From contig NZ_MAGO01000004.1 of NCBI RefSeq assembly GCF_001687335.1, positions 1 through 64,000 on the forward strand: DNA of 64,000 nt. The letters run 5' to 3'. Positions 36,444-45,986 of the stretch are shown here, one piece after another. The DNA is from Dissulfuribacter thermophilus (GTDB taxonomy: Bacteria > Desulfobacterota > Dissulfuribacteria > Dissulfuribacterales > Dissulfuribacteraceae). A program made the position numbers and the translations under genes. Every line of letters begins with the position of its first letter. Position 1 is the stretch's first letter. The notes under the pieces were generated by a model, which saw only the letters and a program-made list of their open reading frames with translations, was not told where the DNA came from and made no database searches.

Positions 36444-37208
36444 ATGATAAAGATAGCCATGCAAATTAGGATATGCTTCATCATATATCTTCTATTATTC
36501 ACACTACAGCATAGTCCCTATGTATTTGCTGGCACTAGCCACCATAAGAAATCAGTAGAGCAGCTTCATGAAGTCACTCTAGGGGAATTGAGAAGGGTAT
36601 TTCTAAAAACGATCAACACCTATTCCCCCTGGGCCGGAGACGAGATAGAGATCAGGAATCTCCGAATTTATCCCTCGAGGATAAAAGTCCCCAATGGGAA
36701 GATCAGTTTTGATGTCAGGCCACCGGCAAACGGCCGTTACCTTGGAAGAGTCACCATTCCAGTCACCATCCTAGTCAATAAAAACCCAGTTCACAGAATA
36801 CAGGTTTCTGGCGAAGTAGAGGTTTACACCGACGTCCTCTGCGCAAAAAGGGCCCTCAAAAAGGGCGATCTGATCACGGCAGAAGATCTCGTGGTGACGA
36901 GACGCCCCCTTTCAAGGCTACATGGAGAACCTTTAACTGAAATAGAAGATGCAGTGGGCATGGAGTTGAAGAGGGGGCTTAGGAGTGGGCAGATCATAAG
37001 AAGACGAGATTTGAAACGACCTTTTCTGGTAAGACGCGGGCAACTGGTAACGGTTATCGCCCGTTCCCCACACATTTTGATAACTCTTCCTGGTAGAGCC
37101 CAGGACAATGGGGCAAAGGGGGATGTGATCAGGGTAAAAAACCTCTCTACAAAAAAGGTACTCCTTGCCGAGGTGAAGGGTCCTAAGACAGTAGAGGTGG
37201 TATTTTAG
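36444..37208 (+). CDS. flgA: Flagellar P-ring assembly chaperone FlgA
   Basis: 254 residues, with a signal peptide (CFIIYLLLFTLQHSPYVFA). The C-terminal SAF domain includes AKRALKKGDLITAEDLVVTRR, GMELKRGLRSGQIIRRRDL, and the end VRVKNLSTKKVLLAEV-like segment. It assists FlgI polymerisation in the periplasm and lies just before flgH and flgI. Confidence 0.92.
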   Translation: MIKIAMQIRICFIIYLLLFTLQHSPYVFAGTSHHKKSVEQLHEVTLGELRRVFLKTINTYSPWAGDEIEIRNLRIYPSRIKVPNGKISFDVRPPANGRYLGRVTIPVTILVNKNPVHRIQVSGEVEVYTDVLCAKRALKKGDLITAEDLVVTRRPLSRLHGEPLTEIEDAVGMELKRGLRSGQIIRRRDLKRPFLVRRGQLVTVIARSPHILITLPGRAQDNGAKGDVIRVKNLSTKKVLLAEVKGPKTVEVVF

Positions 37209-37216
37209 GAGGTAAT

Positions 37217-37933
37217 ATGGGAAAGGGACTCATTTTAATTGTGCTGGTTACGTTTTTCATCTCTGGCTGTGCTGGAGGAAGAGGCTCCTTGTCCCAAGCC
37301 CCTGCCATTGCCCCTACAGTGTTACCAGATTTGGTCCCCAAGGTTGATACCAAAGTCCAGACAGATGGCTCTCTATTTACTGCAGATAGGAGTGCAAGCC
37401 TTGTTTCTGACTTTAGGGCCAGACACGTTGGGGATGTAGTAACCATTATTCTTCAGGAGAACATGAAGGGTGCAAAGGACGTAAAGACATCCACCTCAAA
37501 GCAGAGTGCGTTTAATCTGGGGCTGTCTGGCATCTTTGGTTTTGATTTTAAAAAGCGGATGAGTCCAAGGTATCCCAAAGAGACCATTGATCCCTCCAAG
37601 GCACACGGCGGAACAGTAAAGGATTCCTTCAATGGGAGTGGAAAGACCTCAAGGGATGCCTCCCTTACAGGTACCATATCCGCACGTGTATTGAGCGTGC
37701 TTCCAGGTGGCAACCTTATCATTCAGGGCACTCGGGCCCTAAAGATAAATAATGAGACACAGTATCTCACCATAACAGGTGTGGTGCGTCCTACTGATAT
37801 CAGGCCAGACAATACGGTTCCTTCTACAAAGATTGCTGATGCACGCATAGAATATACAGGGAGTGGGGTCCTTGCAGAAAAACAAAATCCAGGCTGGCTC
37901 CCAAGGGTCCTGGGAAAGATTTCTCCGTTTTAG
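37217..37933 (+). CDS. flgH: Flagellar L-ring lipoprotein FlgH
   Basis: 238 residues, with a lipobox (VTFFISGCAGG). LFTADRSASLVSDFRARHVGD and VVTIILQENMKGAKDVKTSTSK are typical of FlgH, as are LTGTISARVLSVLPGGNLII and GVVRPTDI. It forms the outer-membrane bushing of the rod. AGGAGG is present before the ATG, eight bases after flgA. Confidence 0.95.
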   Translation: MGKGLILIVLVTFFISGCAGGRGSLSQAPAIAPTVLPDLVPKVDTKVQTDGSLFTADRSASLVSDFRARHVGDVVTIILQENMKGAKDVKTSTSKQSAFNLGLSGIFGFDFKKRMSPRYPKETIDPSKAHGGTVKDSFNGSGKTSRDASLTGTISARVLSVLPGGNLIIQGTRALKINNETQYLTITGVVRPTDIRPDNTVPSTKIADARIEYTGSGVLAEKQNPGWLPRVLGKISPF

Positions 37934-37945
37934 CGGGAAAGATCT

Positions 37946-39046
37946 ATGGTTAGAAAGGTCTTATGTATAACAATCGCACTAATTTTTATGACCAATTTGG
38001 CCCCTGCCCATGGAGCGCGCATAAAAGATATAGCCCAGGTGCAGGGCATGCGTATCAATCAACTGGTAGGTTATGGTCTTGTTGTCGGACTAAATGGTTC
38101 TGGCGATGGTACCCAGGCAAAATTTACGCTCCAGTCCATTGCAAATATGATGGAACGAATGGGGATAAATGTGGACCCCAATCAAGTTAAGGTGAAGAAC
38201 GCAGCAGGCGTCATGGTAACGGCGAATCTCCCCACATTTACGAAACCAGGCCAGAGAATAGACTGCGTGGTATCTAGCATTGGAGATGCCAAAAGCCTTC
38301 AAGGAGGTACGCTCCTCATGACCCCCCTCAAAGGGCCAGACGGAAAAATATATGCCATAGCCCAGGGGCCATTGAGTATTGGAGGATTTGCAGCAGGTGG
38401 CGCTGGTGGAAGCGTGCAAAAAAATCATCCAACTGTGGGCAAAATACCAAACGGGGCAATAGTAGAGAGGACTGTAGATGTAGATTTGAATAACAGGACC
38501 AGCATCACCTATAGTCTATACTATCCTGATATCACCACAGTAGCCCGTATGGCAGAGGCCATAAATGATGCGTTGGGTCAGGACGTAGCCAAGGCTGTGG
38601 ACCCAGAATCTGTTAGAATTGACATTCCTCCAGAATTTCAGGGAAACGTACTCAGTTTTTTATCAAGAATAGAGGCTATTGAAGTGGATCCAGACGTAAA
38701 GGCAAAGGTAGTACTGGATGAACGCACTGGTACTGTGGTCATGGGTGAGGACGTGAGGATAAAGACCGTTGCGGTTTCACACGGCAATCTCAGCATTCAA
38801 ATAAAGGAGACCCCGCAGGTGTCTCAGCCAGCCCCCTTTGGGGCGGGACAGACGGTTGTAACACCGGCTACAAAGGTCAAGGTAAAAGAAGAGAAGGCCC
38901 ACCTCATGGTCCTTGAGTCAGGACCGACAATAGGCGAACTCGTAAGGGCCCTAAACGCTGTGGGAGTAACCCCAAGGGACCTTATTTCAATACTTCAATC
39001 CATAAAGTCTGCAGGGGCCCTACAGGCAGAGTTAGAGGTGATTTAG
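37946..39046 (+). CDS. flgI: Flagellar P-ring protein FlgI
   Basis: 366 residues, with a signal peptide ending AHGA. Diagnostic segments are IKDIAQVQGMRINQLVGYGL, VVGLNGSGDGTQAKFTLQSI, GGTLLMTPLKGPDGKIYAIAQGP, and LVRALNAVGVTPRDLISILQS near the end. It forms the periplasmic ring around the rod. It is placed between flgH and flgJ with short gaps. Confidence 0.96.
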   Translation: MVRKVLCITIALIFMTNLAPAHGARIKDIAQVQGMRINQLVGYGLVVGLNGSGDGTQAKFTLQSIANMMERMGINVDPNQVKVKNAAGVMVTANLPTFTKPGQRIDCVVSSIGDAKSLQGGTLLMTPLKGPDGKIYAIAQGPLSIGGFAAGGAGGSVQKNHPTVGKIPNGAIVERTVDVDLNNRTSITYSLYYPDITTVARMAEAINDALGQDVAKAVDPESVRIDIPPEFQGNVLSFLSRIEAIEVDPDVKAKVVLDERTGTVVMGEDVRIKTVAVSHGNLSIQIKETPQVSQPAPFGAGQTVVTPATKVKVKEEKAHLMVLESGPTIGELVRALNAVGVTPRDLISILQSIKSAGALQAELEVI

Positions 39047-39049
39047 GTC

Positions 39050-39367
39050 ATGATGACACCAGTTTTATTTGACCCAACTACAGCAGTAAATCTCAAAAAG
39101 GAATCCCTTAAGGAATCCCTTGAGGAAAAGAGATTCAAAGAGGCCTGTAAGGGATTTGAGGCCATGTTCATTAATGAAATGCTCAAGGCAATGAGAAAGA
39201 CCATTCCAAAGTCTGGCCTTTTGGATGGAGGGCTGCGCCAGGAGATCTACGAATCCATGTTTGATGAAAAGGTCTCCGAGGCCCTCTCAGAAAGAGGTGC
39301 ATTGGGGATAGCGGACATGCTCTATAACGCATTTGCCCCTCGTGTAATTAATAAAGGAGAGCAGTAG
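39050..39367 (+). CDS. flgJ: FlgJ N-terminal rod-binding protein
   Basis: 105 residues containing only the rod-scaffold domain: ACKGFEAMFINEMLKAMRKT, LDGGLRQEIYESMFDEKVS and GALGIADMLY. The muramidase domain of enterobacterial FlgJ is absent, which is common outside gamma- and betaproteobacteria. Peptidoglycan opening must use another enzyme. Confidence 0.92.
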   Translation: MMTPVLFDPTTAVNLKKESLKESLEEKRFKEACKGFEAMFINEMLKAMRKTIPKSGLLDGGLRQEIYESMFDEKVSEALSERGALGIADMLYNAFAPRVINKGEQ

Positions 39368-39369
39368 AA

Positions 39370-39879
39370 ATGAAGAGGCTTCCAAGACTATCTCATACCT
39401 TTTGGGCCTATCTAAACGGACTTACATCCGATATTGATAGACTCCTTGAAGTCTTGGAAAAGGAGCGAATCAGCCTATTGGAAAGGCAGTTTAGTGCAAT
39501 TTATTCTTATGCCAAGGAAAAGGAAAATCTCGTAAAAAAAGTAAAGAACGGTGAGGACAGGCTCCTTAAGACAGTCACCCAAATTTTGACCAAGATGGGA
39601 GTCAGCCCTAAAAATCCCTCCATCTTCGATGAGTTTAAAAATATCCTAGACTTTAATGATTTCTTACGGTTTGAGAAATGGTTTTTAGACTATACCCATA
39701 AAAAAAAGGAGGTTCAGTTAAAAAACCAGAGGAATCTGAATTGGGCAAAGTCAGGTTTGGCCCAAACCATAGAGCTCTCCAAGATACTCATGAAATACCC
39801 TCGAAACTGCAATACAGATGGCGCAGCTGGCCAATGCCTATACAATTCCAGAGGGCAAATTAGGGAAGGTTTAAAATAA
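39370..39879 (+). CDS. flgN: FlgN-like flagellar export chaperone (putative)
   Basis: 169 residues, mostly helical and charged (SDIDRLLEVLEKERISLLER, SYAKEKENLVKKVKNGEDRLL), resembling the FlgN family of chaperones for FlgK and FlgL. The position supports it: directly before flgK, overlapping its start by one base. Sequence similarity in this family is weak, so the name rests partly on context. GGAGAG lies about ten bases before the ATG. Confidence 0.72.
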   Translation: MKRLPRLSHTFWAYLNGLTSDIDRLLEVLEKERISLLERQFSAIYSYAKEKENLVKKVKNGEDRLLKTVTQILTKMGVSPKNPSIFDEFKNILDFNDFLRFEKWFLDYTHKKKEVQLKNQRNLNWAKSGLAQTIELSKILMKYPRNCNTDGAAGQCLYNSRGQIREGLK

Positions 39880-42800
39880 TGGCTGGTATTACGAGTCTCT
39901 TAAACATTGCAAAGACCGCTCTTTTGACCCACCAGCTCAGTCTTCAGACCGCAGGCCATAACGTCTCAAACGTAAATACCGAAGGTTATTCAAGACAGGA
40001 GGTTACCCTTGAAGCCCAATACCCCAATCTGTCTCCCATCGGCAATGTAGGAAACGGTGTAACTGCCAGGGAAATAACCAGGGCTTACAACAGCTTTATC
40101 ACCAATACGCTGTTTTCCAAGATGTCTGATAAGGCCGGTCTGGAGACCCAAGAGTCTGCAATGACAACCATCGAAGGTATTTTAAACGAGGTGGATGGTT
40201 CTGGACTCTACAACCAGCTAAATGAGTTTTGGAGTGCCTGGGACGATCTATCCAATAACGCCGAAGGTATTCCAGAGAGAATGACCCTTTTAGAAAAGGC
40301 TAAGCTGTTGGTAGATGGCATAAGAGAAAGGTATAATAGCCTTTTGAATCTTTCCAACGAAGTCAATCTGAATCTGGAACAGACCGTCAAAGATATAAAC
40401 CAGACCGCTGATCAAATCGCTGAGCTAAATGTCCAGATTGTGGCAATGGAGGCAAATGGCCACGCGGCTAATGATTTGAGGGACAAAAGAGATGTCCTCC
40501 TCAAAAAACTTTCTGAACTCACTGATCTTCATTATTTTGAGACACCACGAGGTACCTATACCATAATTATGGGTAAGGGGTTTCAACTCGTCGAGGGAGA
40601 TAGATCCTGGCATATAGAATACTCAAATGGCGCTGTGAATTGGATAGGAACCGATGGAACTAGGACTGAGCTTACCCAGGAGGAAGTAGGTGCTGGAAAG
40701 CTCGGAGCCTGGCTTGATATTAAGTCGAGAATAAGTCCAAGGGACAAGGGACTTCTCATTGGCTCTACTGCAAACACCAGCGGAGGAAAGGCAGTAAATA
40801 GCTGGACACGCTGGGACGAAATAGACGGAGTGAATATAACAGGGCCCTTTGAGATACACTTTTCAGGGACTGATCAAGACGGTCTCCCAGTGACAGGGAC
40901 CTTTCAATATGATCCTGGTCCTCCAGAATCAGGTGCAAGGATTCAAGATTTCCTCGACGCCATAGAGGCGGCTTTTTCTGGTCCTGGAAAAGGTGTTCAG
41001 GCATACGTAAATGAAGATGGAAGGATTTCAATAAAAGATCTCACTCCTGGTACCAAGTCCATAACCTTTCAGATTGATTCCATACAAGGCCTTGTGAATG
41101 GACTCGACCTTGGAAAATTCGATGGAAGATATCCAACTAATTATCTGGAAACCTTAAATCAGTGGGCAACTGCCCTTATTAAGGAGGTAAACACTCAACA
41201 CAGTCAAGGTGCTGGATTGGCCCCGCTTACAGAGACCACAGGGGTCTATAGTGCCACAAATACAGGGGAACCCATTGGTTTCAGGTCCTCTGGACTATTT
41301 TTTTCAGACCAAGTTAAGGCGGGATCCTTCGAAATTTGGCTCTTCGATCAAAACGGAAATGTTGTGGACTATGATCCTTCTACCCCAGAAGTAAACGACC
41401 CTGTGGTAATATCTGTGGATCCTGCCACAACTACAATGGAAGACCTCAAAAATGCCGTTGACTCAATCGAGGGAATAAGTGCAAGACTTGTAAATGGGCA
41501 CCTGGTAATAGGTGTTGATGGGACAACCAGTGTGGCTGGCTTTGCCTTTGGGAAGGATACATCAGGGGCCCTCTTAGCCACTGGACTAAATGCCTTTTTT
41601 ACAGGCACCAATGCAGAGACCATTGGCCTTGACCAGGCAATTCAAGATGACCCAACCTTGATAGCAGCTGCCAAGGTGGAGTCAAAAGGGACTTCTGTTG
41701 TCGTGAGCCAGCGAGAGGTCATTGACCCACAGAGGCCACTTGGGGCCTCAATAGATCCTGGTACTCTCACTATATACAAATACGATCAAAATGGCCTCAT
41801 TGTAGGGAGCTCAGAGATCCAGGTAGATCCCGCACACGATTCCCTCAATGAGATCATCAACAGGATCAATCAGATAGATGGTGTCTTTGCAGAGATCACT
41901 CCCACAGGCACACTAAGGATTTACGGAGACAGCCAGGACTTTTCCACGATTGGCATTGGCAACGATACTTCAGGGCTGATGAAATACCTGGGAATCCCCA
42001 CAGCCAACCAGGAGATCCAGGCTTTTTTCAGCGTTACCAATGACAGCGTCCCACTTGGAAGCCCCCTTTCTGGGCTGAGCGATTATGGCGCCCTTAAGGC
42101 TGGATCCTTTGAACTCAAAACCTACGGGCCTGACGGTGCATTGATAGGAGAAAGTGTACTAAATTTCGATCCAAATACCATGAGCCTCCAGGATGTGGCA
42201 AATGCCCTCAATGGAACTGGTCTATTAAACGCAAGTATTGTAGACGGTCGTCTTATCCTCGATGCTCCTCCTGGGACGCAAGGCATTTTCTTTAAAAATG
42301 ATACCACTAATCTAATGAGTTCCCTCGGACTCCCAACAATTGGACAGAGTCTGACAGGGATGTACGGAGTTGAGGACCTAAATGTTTCTCTGGATGATAT
42401 CGAACAATCCATTGTCCCAGGGTCCTTCAATCTCTATCTGTATGACCAGGACGGAATCTCTATCCCTGGATCCCCTATAAATATCTCTGTTGGGACATGG
42501 GATAGTCTTGAGGACATAGCCCTAAAGCTCGACGCAATATCTGGGATTAAGGCCAAAGTAGTTGGAGGCCGCTTGGACGTTCGAGCAGAGGATGGAGTTG
42601 GATCGTTTATACTCACGGACGACACCTCTAATCTGTTTAATACTCTGGGAATCTTTACGCCCCTTGGAGGAGGGCTTTCTCCTGCAAACAATGAAAATGC
42701 CCTTTCAATTAGAGACATAAGTAGATATTCTATTGATAGCCTTAATGGTGCCACCATAAACGAGGCATATCAAAACCTGGTAGGAAGGATAGGAATTGAG

Positions 42801-43001
42801 ACAAGAGGCATAAAAACCGATCATGAATTTTTAAAGAGCACTGTGGCAGATCTCCAGATGAGGAGGGATGCGATATCAGGGGTATCACTCGATGAAGAGC
42901 TCAGTAATCTACTCAAGTTTCAACATGCGTATACTGCGGCTGCAAAGTTGATAAGCACTGCTGATGAGCTCTATCTTGCCTTGTTACAGGCCAAACAATA
43001 G
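39879..43001 (+). CDS. flgK: Flagellar hook-associated protein FlgK, expanded
   Basis: 1040 residues, about twice the usual 450-650. The N terminus (LLNIAKTALLTHQLSLQTAG, HNVSNVNTEGYSRQEV) and the C terminus (LEELSNLLKFQHAYTAAAKL-like end) are ordinary FlgK. The middle holds four clear modules of about 100-145 residues beginning near residues 480, 626, 741 and 847. Each opens GSFEIWLFDQNG, GTLTIYKYDQNG, GSFELKTYGPDG or GSFNLYLYDQDG and contains a (K/N)DTS/T-(G/N)LL/M motif. A divergent fifth may start near residue 322. They resemble the surface-exposed D3-type insert, multiplied. HAP1 joins hook and filament. Confidence 0.93.
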   Translation: MAGITSLLNIAKTALLTHQLSLQTAGHNVSNVNTEGYSRQEVTLEAQYPNLSPIGNVGNGVTAREITRAYNSFITNTLFSKMSDKAGLETQESAMTTIEGILNEVDGSGLYNQLNEFWSAWDDLSNNAEGIPERMTLLEKAKLLVDGIRERYNSLLNLSNEVNLNLEQTVKDINQTADQIAELNVQIVAMEANGHAANDLRDKRDVLLKKLSELTDLHYFETPRGTYTIIMGKGFQLVEGDRSWHIEYSNGAVNWIGTDGTRTELTQEEVGAGKLGAWLDIKSRISPRDKGLLIGSTANTSGGKAVNSWTRWDEIDGVNITGPFEIHFSGTDQDGLPVTGTFQYDPGPPESGARIQDFLDAIEAAFSGPGKGVQAYVNEDGRISIKDLTPGTKSITFQIDSIQGLVNGLDLGKFDGRYPTNYLETLNQWATALIKEVNTQHSQGAGLAPLTETTGVYSATNTGEPIGFRSSGLFFSDQVKAGSFEIWLFDQNGNVVDYDPSTPEVNDPVVISVDPATTTMEDLKNAVDSIEGISARLVNGHLVIGVDGTTSVAGFAFGKDTSGALLATGLNAFFTGTNAETIGLDQAIQDDPTLIAAAKVESKGTSVVVSQREVIDPQRPLGASIDPGTLTIYKYDQNGLIVGSSEIQVDPAHDSLNEIINRINQIDGVFAEITPTGTLRIYGDSQDFSTIGIGNDTSGLMKYLGIPTANQEIQAFFSVTNDSVPLGSPLSGLSDYGALKAGSFELKTYGPDGALIGESVLNFDPNTMSLQDVANALNGTGLLNASIVDGRLILDAPPGTQGIFFKNDTTNLMSSLGLPTIGQSLTGMYGVEDLNVSLDDIEQSIVPGSFNLYLYDQDGISIPGSPINISVGTWDSLEDIALKLDAISGIKAKVVGGRLDVRAEDGVGSFILTDDTSNLFNTLGIFTPLGGGLSPANNENALSIRDISRYSIDSLNGATINEAYQNLVGRIGIETRGIKTDHEFLKSTVADLQMRRDAISGVSLDEELSNLLKFQHAYTAAAKLISTADELYLALLQAKQ

Positions 43002-43028
43002 CCTGGTTATTAACTGGAGGGACAATCC

Positions 43029-43925
43029 ATGCGGGTGACAGTAGCAAATATCTTCAACCAAATAAAGACAGATCTTGGAAATATTACTGAGGAAATGTCG
43101 TTGAAGACGTCTCAGATTTCTTCTGGCAAGATATACAGGCGTCCCTCTGATGCACCTGTGGCACTTACCCATGCATTGTCTATAAGATCCAGTATATCTG
43201 TGACAAACCAGGTTCAGAGAAACATCGTATATGGCCAGGGATGGACGCGATCCACAGAAGAGGTACTGAATCAGGTGCAAGAGCGCTTGACTCGTGCAAA
43301 GACTCTGGCGATTCAGGGTGCCAATGACACCCAGAATGCAGATACCAGACGTGCTATTGCAGAAGAGGTCAAGGGAATCCTTGAGGAATTGGTTAGCCTC
43401 GGGAACACAAGATTTGGAGGGCGATATCTATTTGGTGGCACTAAGACCAAGGGCTATGACCGAGGGCAGGCACCCTTTGTGCTGGGTCAGGACGGCAAGG
43501 TACAGTATCTTGGCAATAGAGACAACTTCGAGATTACCGTAGCAGATGGTCTGACCAAAGTTATAAACATAGACGGAGACACTGCTTTTATGCAAGGAGG
43601 CGTATTTGATAGTGTCAGTAAACTCTATGACAGCCTCGTATCTAACAGCCAAGAAGACATTGATGCCTCTATTGGTGCCATTGATGAGGCATTGAAGAAC
43701 ATCAGTGTACAGATCTCAAAGGCAGGTTCCATTTCAGGTTCACTTGAACGCCTTGAATCAATGGCTGACTCTCTTGAACTTACTGATAAAGAACGGCTTT
43801 CTGACATAGAGGATATAGACATGGTTGAGGCAGCAACAGATCTTACTAGGCTCCAGACCAGCTATCAGGCAAGCCTTGCTGCAGCCTCTAAAATAATGCA
43901 ACTTAGTCTTGCAGATTTTATTTAG
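43029..43925 (+). CDS. flgL: Flagellar hook-associated protein FlgL
   Basis: 298 residues of the flagellin-like HAP3: N-terminal TEEMSLKTSQISSGKIYRRP, then SDAPVALTHALSIRSSI, the middle RFGGRYLFGGTKTKG, and the C-terminal DIDMVEAATDLTRLQTSYQA followed by SLAAASKIMQLSLADFI. It caps the hook-filament junction together with FlgK. GGAGGG precedes the ATG, and flgK ends 27 bp upstream. Confidence 0.95.
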   Translation: MRVTVANIFNQIKTDLGNITEEMSLKTSQISSGKIYRRPSDAPVALTHALSIRSSISVTNQVQRNIVYGQGWTRSTEEVLNQVQERLTRAKTLAIQGANDTQNADTRRAIAEEVKGILEELVSLGNTRFGGRYLFGGTKTKGYDRGQAPFVLGQDGKVQYLGNRDNFEITVADGLTKVINIDGDTAFMQGGVFDSVSKLYDSLVSNSQEDIDASIGAIDEALKNISVQISKAGSISGSLERLESMADSLELTDKERLSDIEDIDMVEAATDLTRLQTSYQASLAAASKIMQLSLADFI

Positions 43926-43994
43926 ACAATACTGAACTGATCCTTTGAACTCTGGTCTTGACCTGGCCATGAATTTATAGATGGAGAAAGCTAA

Positions 43995-44216
43995 GTGCTA
44001 ATTATTACAAGAAAAATAGGGGAAAAAATTAAGATAGGAGACTCCATTGAAATAGTGCTATTAGACATAAAGGGACGTCAGGCAAGTATTGGAATAAGCG
44101 CTCCAAAGGGAGTGACAATATTGCGTGAAGAGGTTTTGAAACGTATCAAAGAGGAAAATATCAGGGCTGCAAAGGAAGCCCCGAAAACAAAAGATTTGGA
44201 TAGTTTGGACATTTAG
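43995..44216 (+). CDS. csrA: Carbon storage regulator CsrA
   Basis: 73 residues, starting at a GTG with GGAGAA upstream: LIITRKIGEKIKIGDSIEIV, then GISAPKGVTILREEV, the RNA-binding core of CsrA. It represses translation of flagellin and other mRNAs carrying GGA motifs. It is immediately followed by its antagonist FliW, the classic pair of the FliW-CsrA-flagellin switch. Confidence 0.95.
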   Translation: MLIITRKIGEKIKIGDSIEIVLLDIKGRQASIGISAPKGVTILREEVLKRIKEENIRAAKEAPKTKDLDSLDI

Positions 44217-44234
44217 GTGAGGCAAAATATCGAC

Positions 44235-44666
44235 ATGGAGATCAATACTACTCGTTTTGGAACCATTGAGATTGAAGAGGAAAAGATCATCAAGATGACC
44301 CGAGGGCTTCTCGGATTTCCAGATGACAGGCGTTACGTTTTGATTCCCCATAAGGAGGGAAGTCCCTTCCACTGGCTTCAAAGCGTAGACACGCCTGCGC
44401 TGGCCTTTGTAGTTACAAGTCCGGGGCGTTTCTTTTCAGATTATGTCTTTGATATTTCAGATGAAATCGAAAAAGAGTTGGAGATTGAAGCCCCTGAAGA
44501 CGTGGACTGCTTGGTAATCATTACAATACCAAAAGATAACCCCAAAAAGCTTACTGCAAACCTTTTGGGTCCTATTGTAATCAATGTCAAAAAGCGCCTT
44601 GCCTGCCAGGTGGTTCTTGACCCAAACGTCTATCCAGTCAAGTGTCCTCTGTTGCCAGAGGAATAA
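44235..44666 (+). CDS. fliW: Flagellar assembly factor FliW
   Basis: 143 residues: MEINTTRFGTIEIEEEKII, then MTRGLLGFPDDRRYVLI, VTSPGRFFSDYVFDI and VITIPKDNPKKLTANLLGPI. It binds CsrA or flagellin. The ATG is chosen because FliW proteins start at this point; an in-frame GTG right after the csrA stop would add six residues. Its 3' end overlaps tmk on the other strand by 29 bases, leaving no room for a separate terminator. Confidence 0.94.
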   Translation: MEINTTRFGTIEIEEEKIIKMTRGLLGFPDDRRYVLIPHKEGSPFHWLQSVDTPALAFVVTSPGRFFSDYVFDISDEIEKELEIEAPEDVDCLVIITIPKDNPKKLTANLLGPIVINVKKRLACQVVLDPNVYPVKCPLLPEE

Positions 44667-45240
44667 TTATATTTAAGACGTCTTCTAATATTTCTTCTTT
44701 ACTTTTAGAGGCGTCAATCTTTTGGATGAAGGGGTAATCCAATTCGTCAAAGATCTTTTTCACCCTCCTCAGGTAATCCAGGGCCTCGAATGAATTGGGG
44801 GTTTCCCCCCTTTTTTCTTCAATGCGCCTCAGGGCGCTTTCTGGGTCAAGGACTAGTATTATGGCCAGGTCTGGCCTTGGTGAAAATGCTTCATTTTCTA
44901 CCCTGATCTTTTCAGGCTCCAGTCCTCTTGCCCCTTGATAAGCAATAGTGGACAGGTAATAGCGATCAAGGACTACAATCTTTCCCTCTTTTAGGGCAGG
45001 TTCTATAAAGTCCCTTACATGCTCTCTCCTATCTTCTGTAAAGAGTCTCAATTCTTCTTCAGGAGAAAGCCGTTCGGGACTGGTAAAACTTTGCCTAAGA
45101 ATTTTACCATACCTTCCAAAGGTTGGCTCAAAGCTTAAAACAGCGTCAAAGCCCTTTTCTTTCAAGGCGTTATAGAGATTTTTGGCAAGAGTGGATTTCC
45201 CAGTCCCGTCTATACCTTCTATTGCAATCAGTTTACCCAT
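44638..45240 (-). CDS. tmk: Thymidylate kinase
   Basis: dTMP phosphorylation for DNA synthesis. 200 residues: P-loop IAIEGIDGTGKSTLAKNL, the DR(Y/H) motif VVLDRYYLSTIAYQGARG, and LVLDPESALRRIEEKRGE. It overlaps smr by eight bases upstream. At the 3' end it runs into fliW on the opposite strand. Confidence 0.95.
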   Translation of the reverse strand: MGKLIAIEGIDGTGKSTLAKNLYNALKEKGFDAVLSFEPTFGRYGKILRQSFTSPERLSPEEELRLFTEDRREHVRDFIEPALKEGKIVVLDRYYLSTIAYQGARGLEPEKIRVENEAFSPRPDLAIILVLDPESALRRIEEKRGETPNSFEALDYLRRVKKIFDELDYPFIQKIDASKSKEEILEDVLNIIIPLATEDT

Positions 45241-45952
45241 TTTTTCTCTTCTTATATGCGGAACGCTTTAGAAGGCAATAGGTTACTCCTGTTCCTCCAT
45301 CCCAGGGTGGTGCACTTGCATAGGCAACAAGGAATCTCCTGTAAGGGCCTCTTTTGAGCCAGTCCACCACTGCCTTTTTAAGGACCGGACCATCTTTTGA
45401 ACCTAGACCTCTACCGTGAATAAAAGCAATACATCTTAGATCCTTTTTTATGGAATCGGCAACGAACTCTTCACATAATGCCAATGCAGTCACCACGTCA
45501 ACTCCATGGAGGTCCAGGTATGCCTGCACACTAAAACGGCCCTTGTGTAGTGCATCTGCTACCACTGAGGAAAAGGAACTTCGCCCTCCACTGACAAATT
45601 CTGAGGTGTCTTTCAATGAAATAAAACCATTCCCAGAGACGAGTTCCTTTAATTTTTTTAGGACTTCCTCCTCTGTTTGACTGTGGTCTAAAGTAGGCTC
45701 TCTTTTGGGTTGGTTCAAAAAACTTTCTTCTACCTTGGACTCTTCCTTTTTCAGAGGGACCACGCCCTCCATCTCCCTTAAAAACATCATTAATTCTTTT
45801 TCATTCTCAAATACTTCCTGAGAATCCAACATGTGTTGAGATTTAGCGGCGGTATTCCTAGTCAAACTGACGTCATTTAGGATCTTGTCCCTTCGTAGTT
45901 TTTTTATTTCCTTACCAAGGCTCTCAAATGGCGTAAAGGTGAGATGTCCCAT
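45233..45952 (-). CDS. Smr-domain protein
   Basis: 239 residues. The first half is charged and low in recognisable motifs. The C-terminal 90 residues are an Smr domain: LDLHGVDVVTALALCEEFV, IAFIHGRGLGSKDGPVLK and FLVAYASAPPWDGGTGVTYC (LDxH and HGxG nuclease-type motifs). Such stand-alone Smr proteins act as nucleases or in ribosome rescue; which applies here is not visible. It is in a small transcript with tmk. Confidence 0.88.
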   Translation of the reverse strand: MGHLTFTPFESLGKEIKKLRRDKILNDVSLTRNTAAKSQHMLDSQEVFENEKELMMFLREMEGVVPLKKEESKVEESFLNQPKREPTLDHSQTEEEVLKKLKELVSGNGFISLKDTSEFVSGGRSSFSSVVADALHKGRFSVQAYLDLHGVDVVTALALCEEFVADSIKKDLRCIAFIHGRGLGSKDGPVLKKAVVDWLKRGPYRRFLVAYASAPPWDGGTGVTYCLLKRSAYKKRKNG

Positions 45953-45986
45953 GAGACTGCCTCAAAATAAATAATCTCCATTAAGA

